In this document: positions 1 through 8,262 of the stretch, piece after piece
Layout: each line of letters begins with the position of its first letter
How positions within the stretch are numbered: position 1 is the first letter of the stretch
Assembly: GCA_965221625.1 (NCBI GenBank)
Contig: OZ244903.1
Span: 1,922,001-1,986,000, forward strand
Direction of reading: 5' to 3'
Length of the DNA: 64,000 nucleotides
Source: Bin127 sp965221625
Lineage (GTDB): Bacteria; Chloroflexota; Dehalococcoidia; Lucifugimonadales; Lucifugimonadaceae
Position numbers and translations under genes: made by a program
The notes under the pieces: model-generated
What the model was told of the DNA's origin: nothing
Seen by the model: the letters and a program-made list of their open reading frames with translations, nothing else
Database searches by the model: none

Positions 1-142
1 ATCGATTGGCCATGACGCACGATGCAAAGTCCATGGCACCGCTCACCGAGACGCCATATCGTTGGTATCCGTGTCGCCCCAAATCTTGGACCGTAAGGCG
101 CGTACCTGTGGACAGGATCCGTATGTTGGTCGAGGTACCCAT
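1..142 (-). CDS. pxpC: 5-oxoprolinase subunit C (PxpC/KipA family), 5' part only
   Basis: Reading the minus strand from an ATG at 142 gives a 47-residue start that continues off the window edge. It contains the family pattern VQDLGRHGYQRYGV followed by SGAMD, which marks the N-terminus of the biotin-dependent carboxyltransferase-like PxpC/KipA proteins. With PxpA and PxpB this subunit forms the ATP-dependent enzyme that opens 5-oxoproline to glutamate in the cytoplasm. It follows pxpB by 13 bases on the same strand, so the order of transcription is pxpA, pxpB, pxpC. Only about 15% of the usual 300-residue protein is visible, so its integrity cannot be judged. Confidence 0.85.
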   Translation of the reverse strand, partial: MGTSTNIRILSTGTRLTVQDLGRHGYQRYGVSVSGAMDFASCVMANR

Positions 143-155
143 GCTTGCGCATGTC

Positions 156-851
156 TTAAGGACTTAGCGTCAGATACTCAGACTCGCTAATCGGAACGAA
201 TCGCACCGTTGCGCCGGGAAGCATCGCCGCCGGCGGATCGGCGTTGATGTCGAACATCGACACCGGAGTCCGGCCGATGAGTCGCCACCCTCCCGGGCTC
301 TCATTCGGGTAGACGCCAGTCTGTGATTCTGCGATCCCGACCGAACCGGCCGGCACACTGACGCGGGGTGTGGTCAAGCGCGGGCAAGCAATCTTCTCGT
401 CCATTCCGCCGAGATAGGGGAATCCGGGGGCAAATCCGAGCATGAACACGCGGTACCCGCTTCCGGAGTGGATGTCAACGACTTCGTCAACGCTCAATCC
501 GGTATGCTCAGCCACGTTGCCGAGGTCCGGTCCATGCTCCCCGCCATATGCGACGGGTATCTCGTGTGCTTGTCCGCCATCTGTAGCAGCAGTAGTAATC
601 GATTCCACAACTTCTTCGGCGACGGGCGCGACTCGATCGGACAACTCCGCAAAGTCGCATTTGGTCAAGTCGTAATTGATGAGCAATGACCGGTAGCTGG
701 GAATCATCTCGCCCAACGAGCTCCCTAACGCGGATTGCTCCAGAGTCGATTGCAACGCGTAGACGCGGGCGTTGATGACGTAATCGATGGAATCGCCGAA
801 CTCGACCAAGATCGCCGAATCGTTAGCCGGTATGATGCGAGGGTATTGCAT
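156..851 (-). CDS. pxpB: 5-oxoprolinase subunit B (PxpB/KipI family)
   Basis: The protein of about 231 residues is full length for PxpB (formerly KipI/YbgJ). The N-terminus has YPRIIPANDSAILVEFGD, and about two thirds of the way in is GFAPGFPYLGGMD, the most conserved family motif, followed by the PAGSVGIAESQTGVYP stretch. PxpB forms a complex with PxpC and works with PxpA in ATP-dependent hydrolysis of 5-oxoproline. I chose the ATG at 851 because homologues begin just before the YPRI motif; a TTG at 869 would add six residues. It sits 30 bases after pxpA and 13 before pxpC, so the three genes look like one operon. Confidence 0.9.
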   Translation of the reverse strand: MQYPRIIPANDSAILVEFGDSIDYVINARVYALQSTLEQSALGSSLGEMIPSYRSLLINYDLTKCDFAELSDRVAPVAEEVVESITTAATDGGQAHEIPVAYGGEHGPDLGNVAEHTGLSVDEVVDIHSGSGYRVFMLGFAPGFPYLGGMDEKIACPRLTTPRVSVPAGSVGIAESQTGVYPNESPGGWRLIGRTPVSMFDINADPPAAMLPGATVRFVPISESEYLTLSP

Positions 852-881
852 GATTCCGACTGCGCTCAAGTCATCACGAGA

Positions 882-1655
882 TCAGTCGAGGATTTCGGAC
901 AGAGTCTTGACCTCGATGCCTGCCTGTTCAAACCGCCTCTTGACGGATGCAGCCATCTCTACCGCCCCGGGCGTATCACCGTGTAGGCAGATTGTGTCGG
1001 CGGCGAAATCGATTTCGGTGCCATCGACGGCAGTAACTTTACCTTCGGCGGCGAGGCGCAACGAACGCGACGTAACCTCTTCGACGTCGTGCACGACGGC
1101 ACCGGTTTGCGAGCGCGGTACGAGTGTTCCCTCGGGCGTAACCGCGCGATCGGCGTAACATTCCCGGGCCACGCGGACGTATTCGTTCCGGGCTACGTCT
1201 TCCCATGCGGAGTTGGCTAGTACCACGTGGATTAATTCGCCGTCAATTTTCTTGATAGCGCGCACGATGGCCGCAGCGACATCCCGATCGACGACTGCCT
1301 TGTTATACAGCGCACCATGCGGTTTGACGTGATTCAATCTGCCAGAACTCGTAAACGCGGTGAGTGCCCCGATTTGGTACGTTACGGCGTGCGAGATCTC
1401 TTCCGTAGTCAGAGCCATGTCTCGTCGACCGAATCCGACAAGATCGGGATACGCAGGATGTGCGCCGATGCCGACGCCGTTCGATTCGGCAAGGGAGACG
1501 GTTTTTGCCATCCAATCGGGGTCGCCGGCATGGAAGCCGCAAGCAATGTTCGCCGACGTGATGTACTTCACGATTTCATCGTCGAAACCCATACGATACC
1601 CGGCGAATCCTTCGCCAATATCAGCATTGAAATCTATCGCTACAGTGCTTTCCAT
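882..1655 (-). CDS. pxpA: 5-oxoprolinase subunit A (PxpA, LamB/YcsF family)
   Basis: About 257 residues, the usual length for LamB/YcsF proteins. The N-terminal DFNADIGEGF and the following SANIACGFHAGDP are the hallmark metal and substrate site motifs, with VKPHGALYN near residue 115. PxpA supplies the hydrolase-like subunit of prokaryotic 5-oxoprolinase, which recycles pyroglutamate to glutamate. The ATG at 1655 is preferred over one five codons upstream because GAGGTG lies seven bases before it. It is the first gene of the pxpABC operon. Family assignment is firm; that the substrate is 5-oxoproline rests on the neighbouring pxpB and pxpC. Confidence 0.93.
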   Translation of the reverse strand: MESTVAIDFNADIGEGFAGYRMGFDDEIVKYITSANIACGFHAGDPDWMAKTVSLAESNGVGIGAHPAYPDLVGFGRRDMALTTEEISHAVTYQIGALTAFTSSGRLNHVKPHGALYNKAVVDRDVAAAIVRAIKKIDGELIHVVLANSAWEDVARNEYVRVARECYADRAVTPEGTLVPRSQTGAVVHDVEEVTSRSLRLAAEGKVTAVDGTEIDFAADTICLHGDTPGAVEMAASVKRRFEQAGIEVKTLSEILD

Positions 1656-1782
1656 GGCTTGGCACCTCAAGACGTGAACACGAGAATCAACGTCGACTTC
1701 GTTAACGGCGTGTGAGTGAGTTTCCCGATCGCGATTAGTATCGTATCACCGCACGTCGATCCCACCGTTCGAGGCATTTCGC

Positions 1783-2442
1783 TTGGCGAACCAACATCTG
1801 CCCGAAGAGCATCTCGAAGCTATCCGGTTCCTGGAGAATGCGTACCTTGAGCATGTCGATCCAATCAAGCAATCCGGGTTTAGCGGCGGTGAAAAGCGCT
1901 GGCAGGAGGAACGATCGCCGTTGATGCACTCAATCAACGGGGATGGTGATTTCCTTGACATCGGATGCGCCGTCGGTCACCTCGCGAAATGTGTAGCCGA
2001 TTGGGGTAGTGAACGCGGGTTCACTCTGATCCCTCACGGGTTGGACCTGAACCCTCGCTTGATACGCGAGGCGATCAGCCGATCTCCTGATTGTGCACAT
2101 CAATTCTGGGTCGCCAACGCTTGGGGTTGGAAGCCGTTAAAGCGATTCAGATGGGTTTACGCAATTTGGGATGTCACGCCGTTGGCACTGATGCCAGAGC
2201 TAATCGATCACTACCTCGAGCACGCGCTCACTGATGACGGGACACTCATCGTCGGCGCGTATGGAAGCAAGTCTCGGAACACTCCGCCGCTTGATATAGC
2301 TGAGTTCCTGCGGAGTGCTGGGTTACCCGTTTCAGGCGAATCGTCGGGCGGCAGATTTTTGGATGGCACGCCGGTTGCGCGATTCGCTTGGGTGCGGCGC
2401 CTTGATTGGGCAAGAGGATTGACGGGAGCGGATTATCGGTAG
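1783..2442 (+). CDS. class I SAM-dependent methyltransferase, substrate unknown
   Basis: A 219-residue protein starting at TTG. Around residue 58 it has FLDIGCAVGHLAKCV, a motif I (GxGxG-like) SAM-binding loop, followed by HGLDLNP, which fits the acidic residue that binds the ribose. The later stretch WVYAIWDVTPLALMPELIDHYLEHAL is typical of the strand and helix after the SAM site. No substrate-specific domain is visible. The gene runs towards radC and their 3' ends overlap by 10 bases. It starts about 130 bases from pxpA on the other strand, so the two share a divergent intergenic region. I cannot name its target. Confidence 0.7.
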   Translation: MANQHLPEEHLEAIRFLENAYLEHVDPIKQSGFSGGEKRWQEERSPLMHSINGDGDFLDIGCAVGHLAKCVADWGSERGFTLIPHGLDLNPRLIREAISRSPDCAHQFWVANAWGWKPLKRFRWVYAIWDVTPLALMPELIDHYLEHALTDDGTLIVGAYGSKSRNTPPLDIAEFLRSAGLPVSGESSGGRFLDGTPVARFAWVRRLDWARGLTGADYR

Positions 2443-3401
2443 CGTTTGCGACGTTGACCGAAATCGACTAACTCGCTTTCGCGCATGCTGACGAAACTCG
2501 AATCGTTTTCGCCCAAGACGACATGGTCAACGAACTCAACGTCTAGGATCTTGCTCGCCTCAACCAACCGCCGAGTGAACGCAATGTCTGCGGTACTCGG
2601 GTCTCCCTTTCCCGATGGATGGTTGTGCATGATGGCAAACCTTGGTGAGTTGCGTTCGACTACGCGGCTGAGAATCTCGCCGGTCTTGGCGGTCAGTTGA
2701 TCGCAACATCCGATGTAGAGCCGTACTTTGCCGCGGTAACGGTTGCGGACGTCAAGGAGGACTACCCACATCTCCTCTTGCACGCTGTCTCGAAATTTCG
2801 GGGTCAGGTGCCTGGCGATGTCACTCCCGTTGGACATCGGAGTGCCGATTAAAGTTTGCCCGTTTTTCACCTGCCACTCCGCCGCGCGCCTCCCCAGCTC
2901 GAACGCTGCAGTCATCGCGCAAGCTCGCGACCTTTTGATGCCGTCAATCTGCATCATCTGACCCGGTGTCGCGCGACTGAGTCCGGCCGGCCCTTCGAAT
3001 TCGTACAGCAGCTCATCGGCGACATTGATGACGTTGCGGCCGCGTGTGCCGCTGCCGATGATTAATGCCAAGAGCTCTGAATTGGTTAGGTTTGAGGCAC
3101 CAAACTCCATCAGCCGCTCGCGAGGGCGATCGTCTTCGGTCTTGTCCTTGATGCGGACACTCTTGTCGATCAGGTTCTCTTGTACGTATTCGGACGCACC
3201 ACACTGCCCGTTAACTTGATGCTCGATTCTCAAGCGCGATCCGTTCAGAGATTCGTCAGTCTCCGCGACCGATCCGTTAGGAGTGGAGTTAACCGTGCCG
3301 GTAAAAGTCGCGGGTAAAGCCATATCCGCCATTCGGGCACCATCTACCCATGGGGACCGACGAGCAATTTCACCTATTTGTGTTTCAAAATCGGAGTCCA
3401 T
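2433..3401 (-). CDS. radC: RadC-family JAB/MPN protein with long N-terminal extension
   Basis: The C-terminal half is a typical RadC: DRPRERLMEFGASNLTNSELLALIIGSGTRG, a helix-hairpin-helix-like stretch (LSRATPGQMMQIDGIKRSRA), then the JAB1/MPN+ metal motif HNHPSGKGDPSTAD. RadC proteins are about 225 residues; this one is 322 from the ATG at 3401, with about 95 unmatched residues in front. The reading frame is open through the extension. A TTG near residue 57 is another possible start. RadC's role is unsettled: it was named for DNA repair, but the domain is a JAMM-type metalloprotease/isopeptidase fold. A promoter with near-consensus boxes ends only about ten bases before the start. Confidence 0.88.
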   Translation of the reverse strand: MDSDFETQIGEIARRSPWVDGARMADMALPATFTGTVNSTPNGSVAETDESLNGSRLRIEHQVNGQCGASEYVQENLIDKSVRIKDKTEDDRPRERLMEFGASNLTNSELLALIIGSGTRGRNVINVADELLYEFEGPAGLSRATPGQMMQIDGIKRSRACAMTAAFELGRRAAEWQVKNGQTLIGTPMSNGSDIARHLTPKFRDSVQEEMWVVLLDVRNRYRGKVRLYIGCCDQLTAKTGEILSRVVERNSPRFAIMHNHPSGKGDPSTADIAFTRRLVEASKILDVEFVDHVVLGENDSSFVSMRESELVDFGQRRKRYR

Positions 3402-3410
3402 CACGCGATT

Positions 3411-3439
3411 ATTATCACGTCATCGACTCTTTAAGTCAA
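3411..3439 (-). promoter_or_regulatory. sigma70-type promoter for radC
   Basis: On the minus strand TTGACT (3439-3434) and GATAAT (3416-3411) are separated by exactly 17 bases. A transcript would begin around 3404, at the GTG/ATG pair that opens radC, so the mRNA would have almost no leader. No Shine-Dalgarno sequence fits before the ATG. Confidence 0.6.
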
Positions 3440-3467
3440 ACATATGTGGCGAAACGAACTCTGCGGT

Positions 3468-4541
3468 TCAGAGTGGCAAGGCGACCCGATCGCCAGACTG
3501 TAGCGATTCCGTTACCGCGTCCGTGAACTGCATGTACTTCAAACCGTCAGTAAAGTTGGTGTGGGTAACCGGCTCGACGCCTCGAATAGCGTTGATGAAC
3601 TCCTCTTCAACGCGCCAAGCACCTCTGTCTTCTGGAGGTATTTCGATGGTTGTCAAAGCATCATCGCCGCGCCTGGCGCCACTCAACTTGAAAGTGGCAC
3701 CGGCCGGGTCGTTGCCGTCGCTCTGCTCGACTCGGAGAACGCCATCAGTTCCGTGGATCCAAAGGTCTAGCTCTCGAGTGAAAGCCGATACGGTGGTTAC
3801 GGTGTAGTTCATCGAACCACCGGCGTCGAAGTTCATGAGAACGTCCAAATGGTCCGGAATGCTGATCGCGATGCGTCGCCCCTCGTCGTTTAGTCGATGT
3901 TTCACAACAGTCTGTCCGAGTGCTTGCACCGTCGACGCCGGGCCGAACCAGCGCATCATCGCTTCGTACCAGATACCCATCGTCATGATGTTGTTGCCGG
4001 AGAGATCTCGATTGTGACGCCAATGCAGTGGTAAGTCTGGATTCGGGAAATCGCTTGCGGTGCCCACGTGCAACTTAGCGTTGACGAGATCGCCAATGTA
4101 ACCCTCAGAGATCAAACGAACCATCGTTTGATCAATCTCTAGTGTGTGCGGTGCCGGGACAATCTGCGCAACAAGATCCGGGCGACGGCGCGATGCCTCG
4201 AGCATCTCGAGAGCTTCGTCGGAGTTCATCGCCATGCGCGCTTCGCAAAGCACGTGATTGCCTTCGTTCAGTGCTTCAACCGTGAGGGTAGCATGCATGT
4301 ACGGCCAAGTGCCAATGCAGACAGCGTCGATGTCTTCGTCTTCAAGGAGCTCAATCCAGTCGGAGTAAACATCCGGTATCTCGAACTCGTCGGCGACGCG
4401 TTGAGATGACTCCAAGCTCCGGTTTACGACGCCTTTGATGCTCACACCTGTTTGGGCGCGCAGACCTGGTATGTGCCTTAACCTTGTATTTGCACCGGCA
4501 CCGATTAGTCCGACGTTGATGATGTCGTCCTGCGTTGTCAT
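3468..4541 (-). CDS. Gfo/Idh/MocA family NAD(P)-dependent oxidoreductase
   Basis: About 357 residues. The N-terminal Rossmann motif is NVGLIGAGANTRLRHIPGL. The family's usual EKP near residue 95 is replaced here by EAR (HVLCEARMAMN), so the conserved lysine that contacts cofactor and substrate is missing at that spot. The C-terminal two thirds form the alpha/beta substrate domain, ending with EEFINAIRGVEP, which is usual for the family. Substrates are typically sugars, inositols or their derivatives and cannot be read from sequence. The ATG at 4541 has a GAG-type ribosome site and matches the family N-terminus; a TTG at 4583 would add 14 unlikely residues. Confidence 0.82.
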   Translation of the reverse strand: MTTQDDIINVGLIGAGANTRLRHIPGLRAQTGVSIKGVVNRSLESSQRVADEFEIPDVYSDWIELLEDEDIDAVCIGTWPYMHATLTVEALNEGNHVLCEARMAMNSDEALEMLEASRRRPDLVAQIVPAPHTLEIDQTMVRLISEGYIGDLVNAKLHVGTASDFPNPDLPLHWRHNRDLSGNNIMTMGIWYEAMMRWFGPASTVQALGQTVVKHRLNDEGRRIAISIPDHLDVLMNFDAGGSMNYTVTTVSAFTRELDLWIHGTDGVLRVEQSDGNDPAGATFKLSGARRGDDALTTIEIPPEDRGAWRVEEEFINAIRGVEPVTHTNFTDGLKYMQFTDAVTESLQSGDRVALPL

Positions 4542-4632
4542 CTCGTAAGCTCCAATCTTGCGGTTGGCCTCAACCGCGTTCAAGTACGCTTAACTAAGGT
4601 TAGCGCACACGATGGCGAGTTGATTTGGTCAA

Positions 4633-4971
4633 GTGCAAACATCGAGCTCGGAAGAACACAAAGTCACCGCGAATTCGGTGGAGCTGGCTGGCGATGGCGT
4701 GAAAATCGTCTGGTCGGACGGCAGGACTTGCCTATACCCGTATCGTTACCTGCGCTTGCAATGCGGTTGCGCGGGTTGCGTTGAGGAGATGAGCGGCCGA
4801 CGAATTCTCGACGTGACGACGGTTCCGAACGACATCATCGTTGTCGACTACCTTGAGGTAGGCCGTTACGCACTGCAGTTCCTATGGGTAGATGGCCACT
4901 CGACGGGAATCTATCCTTTCAGAACGTTATTGCGGATGGCGGATGAGGATGACGCGGTGTTAACGAGTTGA
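4633..4971 (+). CDS. DUF971 / GBBH-like N-terminal domain protein
   Basis: A 112-residue protein starting at GTG. It has the DUF971 signature LRLQCGCAGCVEEMSGRRILD, in which three cysteines and a downstream histidine (WVDGHSTGIYPF) resemble the small zinc-binding domain at the N-terminus of gamma-butyrobetaine hydroxylase. Free-standing DUF971 proteins are common and often sit near Fe-S assembly genes (Mrp/ApbC) in other genomes; here the neighbours do not help. It converges with the E1 beta gene, with a gap of eight bases. The domain call is good and the function is unknown. Confidence 0.8.
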   Translation: MQTSSSEEHKVTANSVELAGDGVKIVWSDGRTCLYPYRYLRLQCGCAGCVEEMSGRRILDVTTVPNDIIVVDYLEVGRYALQFLWVDGHSTGIYPFRTLLRMADEDDAVLTS

Positions 4972-4979
4972 CGCGGAGC

Positions 4980-6080
4980 TCATTCGCCCTCCAGCATTGC
5001 CTTCACCGTTGAAACTACGTCCCCCGGTTGTGGCATGAAAGCGGTTTCCAAGCCCTTGTTGTAAGGCACTGGCGTGTGCGGCCCAGTAACTCGCTTGATC
5101 GGCGCGTCGAGGTAGTCGAATGCCTTCTCGGCGAGGATTGCCGCAAACTCGGATGCCATGCTGGCACGCGGCGTATCTTCGTCGACGATGACTACCCGAT
5201 TCGTCTTCATCACCGATTCGACGATTATCGCTTCGTCGAACGGCGACAGGCTGAGCATGTCGACCACTTCTGCCTCAATGCCTTCTTCAGCCAATGCATC
5301 CGCCGCTTGCTTGCAGACCACGGAGGTGTAAGACATGCCAATCAAAGTGACGTCGTTGCCATGCCTGAGATAACGTCCCTTGCCAAGTGGGATTGTGAAA
5401 GACTCTTCAGGACAAAAACCGTCCATGTTGATCAGCTTCTTGTCGTTGACCAAGAACACGGGATCGTCGTCCCGTATCGCTGCCGCGAGCAACCCGCGCA
5501 CCGTGTACGGATCGGACGGCACAACTACTTTCAAACCGGGAATGTGGGCGAGCATTGAGTAAAAGCTCTCAGAGTGTTGCGCCGCGTGTCCCGTGCCGCC
5601 TCCTGAGCGTGCGAAAAGCGTCATCGGCACCTTAGTCTGACCACCGAACATGTAGCGCGATTTCGCCGCGTTAGACAGCAACTGGTCGTATGCCACGGTG
5701 ACGAAGTCGAAGTACATCAAGTCGACTACGGGTCGCAAACCAGTCAACGCGGCACCGACTGCCGCACCGACGAATCCAGCCTCGGATATGGGAGCGTCTC
5801 GGATGCGTTCAGCTCCGAAATCCTGAACCAGACCCTTCGTCGCAGCGAACGGTCCGCCCCATGCGTCCAAAGGTTCATTCGTGTCGCGGTCGAAACCGCC
5901 AGATATATCCTCGCCGACGATGAACACGTCGGGATCTCGGTTCAGTTCATCGCGCAGCGTCATGTTGAACGCGTCACGGTATCGAACCACCGAACCCGGT
6001 ACTTCATAGCCTGGGCCCGGCACTAAAACACCGGGATCACTGAGCACTGAGTTGGCTGAATCAGTTGGCGCGGTAGTCAT
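4980..6080 (-). CDS. 2-oxoacid dehydrogenase E1 component, beta subunit
   Basis: About 366 residues with the transketolase-like pyrimidine-binding domain (MTLRDELNRDPDVFIVGEDI, then RIRDAPISEAGFVGAAVGAALTGLRPVVDLMYFDF) and the C-terminal transketolase domain (VEVVDMLSLSPFDEAIIVESV). Together with the alpha subunit encoded just upstream it forms the thiamine-diphosphate E1 that decarboxylates pyruvate, acetoin or a branched 2-oxoacid. Substrate cannot be decided from sequence alone. No E2 or E3 gene follows it here. The ATG at 6080 is preferred; a GTG at 6095 is possible. The alpha-beta gap is 56 bases. Confidence 0.88.
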   Translation of the reverse strand: MTTAPTDSANSVLSDPGVLVPGPGYEVPGSVVRYRDAFNMTLRDELNRDPDVFIVGEDISGGFDRDTNEPLDAWGGPFAATKGLVQDFGAERIRDAPISEAGFVGAAVGAALTGLRPVVDLMYFDFVTVAYDQLLSNAAKSRYMFGGQTKVPMTLFARSGGGTGHAAQHSESFYSMLAHIPGLKVVVPSDPYTVRGLLAAAIRDDDPVFLVNDKKLINMDGFCPEESFTIPLGKGRYLRHGNDVTLIGMSYTSVVCKQAADALAEEGIEAEVVDMLSLSPFDEAIIVESVMKTNRVVIVDEDTPRASMASEFAAILAEKAFDYLDAPIKRVTGPHTPVPYNKGLETAFMPQPGDVVSTVKAMLEGE

Positions 6081-6136
6081 GTGATCTGAAAACACCTTTC
6101 GGCAAAGTGCCTGGTGGTCGACAACGAATTCTGCGT

Positions 6137-7135
6137 CTAGCGCAGACCAGCCACGGGGTTGGAGTAGTCGACGTATACGTCGGAGTAGAGTTCTTCGATT
6201 GGCGGCATCGGGCTGTTTAGCGCAAAATCTACGGCCGCTACCATCTCCTGCTCGATAGCATCACGGCTCGACGCCAACTCGTCTTCCGTCATGACGCCTT
6301 GTGCCTTGACCGTGTCCTCAAAGGATTTGATGCAATCACGTTGGATGTACTCTTCCTCTTCATCCGGTTTGCGGTACTTTTTCGGGTCATCGGCGTGGAA
6401 GTGGCCGTGGTACCGATACGTCTTCAATTCGAGAAGCGTAGGACCCTCCCCGGCACGCGCTCTCTCGACCGCCTGCTCGGCCGCTTCGTACACGGCGAAA
6501 ACGTTCATGCCGTCCACTTGAGCACCTGGTATTCCATATGAATCTGCGCGTGCAGCTATGTCTTCTATCGAAACTGCGTACCATGCCGGAGTCGCCTCGG
6601 CGTACTGGTTGTTTTCGCAAGCGAAGATGACGGGCAGCTTCCAAATCGCAGCGAGATTCATCGACTCATGGACCACGCCTTGGCTTGTGGCACCGTCGCC
6701 AAAGAATGCGACCCCGATCGATTCGCTCTCTTCGCCGCGGTATTTCGCCGTCAGTGCCGCGCCGACAGCGAGCGGCACGGAGGCACCAACGATGGCGTTG
6801 GCTCCCAGCATGCCTTTTGAGAAATCCGCTATGTGCATGCTGCCACCTTTACCCTTGCACTGCCCCGTGTAGCGACCCATAATCTCGGCCATCATCGCCT
6901 TGGTGTCCAGACCCTTCGCGATGCAGTGACCGTGGCCTCTGTGGGTTGATCCGATCCAATCCTTCTCAGTTAGATGAGCGCAAATGCCGGTGGGAACCGC
7001 CTCCTGTCCATCCGAGGGATGCGTTACGCCCATCGCGTTGCCGCGAAATGTCTGCTCCAGCATCGTTTCCTCGAAGCGACGGATGCGGTACATCGTTTCG
7101 TATAGCCAGGTCAGTTTTTCTCTCGTTATGTGCAT
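6137..7135 (-). CDS. 2-oxoacid dehydrogenase E1 component, alpha subunit
   Basis: About 332 residues. The thiamine diphosphate motif is clear: GDGATSQGVVHESMNLAA leading to ENNQYA. The N-terminal MYRIRRFEETM and the HRGHGHCIAKG stretch are typical of PdhA/AcoA, and YRYHGHFHADDP near the phosphorylation-loop region supports the assignment. It is transcribed with the beta subunit. The start at 7135 (MHITREK) matches homologues; upstream in-frame codons would add about 21 unconserved residues. Acetoin dehydrogenase E1 (AcoA) is as likely as pyruvate dehydrogenase E1. Confidence 0.88.
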   Translation of the reverse strand: MHITREKLTWLYETMYRIRRFEETMLEQTFRGNAMGVTHPSDGQEAVPTGICAHLTEKDWIGSTHRGHGHCIAKGLDTKAMMAEIMGRYTGQCKGKGGSMHIADFSKGMLGANAIVGASVPLAVGAALTAKYRGEESESIGVAFFGDGATSQGVVHESMNLAAIWKLPVIFACENNQYAEATPAWYAVSIEDIAARADSYGIPGAQVDGMNVFAVYEAAEQAVERARAGEGPTLLELKTYRYHGHFHADDPKKYRKPDEEEEYIQRDCIKSFEDTVKAQGVMTEDELASSRDAIEQEMVAAVDFALNSPMPPIEELYSDVYVDYSNPVAGLR

Positions 7136-7311
7136 TGAGCTCTGGGTTCCGGGTACCGTTCGCCAAGGCGACGATTCAACCATGCCAAAGCAACCCAATC
7201 AGTTGCTTTGATTGATGTTACTAGTTTCCTTCCTGATCTTCGAACTGCTTCGTTTGGCAAGGGGGACTAGAATCTACCCATCGCAACAATTCAGTTGCCG
7301 TAGAACGCAGG

Positions 7312-7677
7312 ATGGCGCGGATGGCACAGGTTTGGATCGACATTGAAGAGAATGACAACTGTGGATATTTCCCGATACAGACTTTCGAGGCGCGCGGCGA
7401 GGAGTGTCGCGCTTCCGCGATAGCGCTGGATAACGTCGTCAATGTAAGTGGACGATGCGAGGTGGTCGGTTGGAACGACGGATCAAAATGCGAGGTGCGG
7501 GTCGTGCCGATAGGTGATTCTGGTGCGGGCGAATCAATACTCGTTTACGGTGGCAACCACGGCATCCGGTTACGTCCGTTGGCGAGTGAAGCGAGCTGGT
7601 CCCTAGATTCAGACGGTCAAACTGGTGAACCATATATGTTGCTGCCGACGGGTACTCGAGTCGATTTTCTTGACTGA
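7312..7677 (+). CDS. hypothetical protein, about 121 residues
   Basis: I do not recognise this protein. It is acidic and soluble-looking, with no signal peptide or membrane segment, and its strand-rich C-terminal half (ESILVYGGNHGIRLRPLA, then PYMLLPTGTRVDFLD) suggests a small beta fold. Two ATG codons, at 7312 and 7321, could start it; an AGG sits better before the second. It lies alone between the divergent E1 operon and the Act block. The long open frame is the main evidence that it is real, so confidence is moderate. Confidence 0.55.
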   Translation: MARMAQVWIDIEENDNCGYFPIQTFEARGEECRASAIALDNVVNVSGRCEVVGWNDGSKCEVRVVPIGDSGAGESILVYGGNHGIRLRPLASEASWSLDSDGQTGEPYMLLPTGTRVDFLD

Positions 7678-7754
7678 TTTAGTCAGTTTTCAATTGCCGC
7701 AGACGTTGATAGGATGCCGTTCTTGGTACCGAGGAGTCGATCATCAACGCCTCT

Positions 7755-7784
7755 TTGACATTGGCGCGAATCGGCAAATAAGAT
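7755..7784 (+). promoter_or_regulatory. strong sigma70-type promoter ahead of the Act block
   Basis: TTGACA at 7755-7760 and TAAGAT at 7779-7784 are separated by 18 bases. The -35 box is a perfect consensus and the -10 box matches four of six. It lies about 100 bases before the small membrane protein that precedes actA, so it probably drives the whole respiratory operon. The ~100-base leader shows no riboswitch that I recognise. Confidence 0.65.
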
Positions 7785-7888
7785 AGACGCTAAGACGAAG
7801 GTGGATATCCGACGTTCGGAATAACCCACTTGTACTTCAACCGATAACCTGAAACGTTTCGAGTTCCCAATTACCACGAGCAAGGCGA

Positions 7889-8179
7889 ATGGACCCACAA
7901 CCACTCTCAGCGTCAGAATGGGCGCAGGTCGGTACGACCCTCCGCTATTTGTGGGCAGCTCTGGGTTGTGCCGTCATATCCGGGTTCAGCCTCGTCTTGG
8001 CACACGCCGTCATCACATCTCTAGTCGACACCAACACGATCTCACAGCGATGGTCTAACCTTCGTCCCGTGCTTTACTTCGTCGGAATCGCGGCAGTAAT
8101 CGGGGTGATCGCTTGCCTGGCACTAGCGGCATTGAATTTAGACTGGTTGGATGTCCGTTATTCACGCTACTGGCAGTGA
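7889..8179 (+). CDS. small two-helix membrane protein upstream of actA
   Basis: A 96-residue protein with two clear hydrophobic helices (about residues 19-46 and 61-85) joined by a short polar loop. It has no recognisable motif. It is the first gene after a strong promoter and lies 83 bases before actA on the same strand. Act complexes of other bacteria contain small accessory membrane subunits (ActG, ActH), so this may be an equivalent, but I see no sequence match that proves it. Alternatively it is an unrelated membrane protein that shares the promoter. Confidence 0.65.
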   Translation: MDPQPLSASEWAQVGTTLRYLWAALGCAVISGFSLVLAHAVITSLVDTNTISQRWSNLRPVLYFVGIAAVIGVIACLALAALNLDWLDVRYSRYWQ

Positions 8180-8262
8180 TCGACCGATGACTCGAGCGGG
8201 TATTCCAATATCAATTCAATCGACTTTCGTGCGCAGTCTCGCATCACACGGGCAGGTGAGCT

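Noticed and set aside
442..1158. Plus-strand frames opposite pxpB and pxpA
   Set aside because: They lie fully inside well-matched genes on the other strand and show no known domain.
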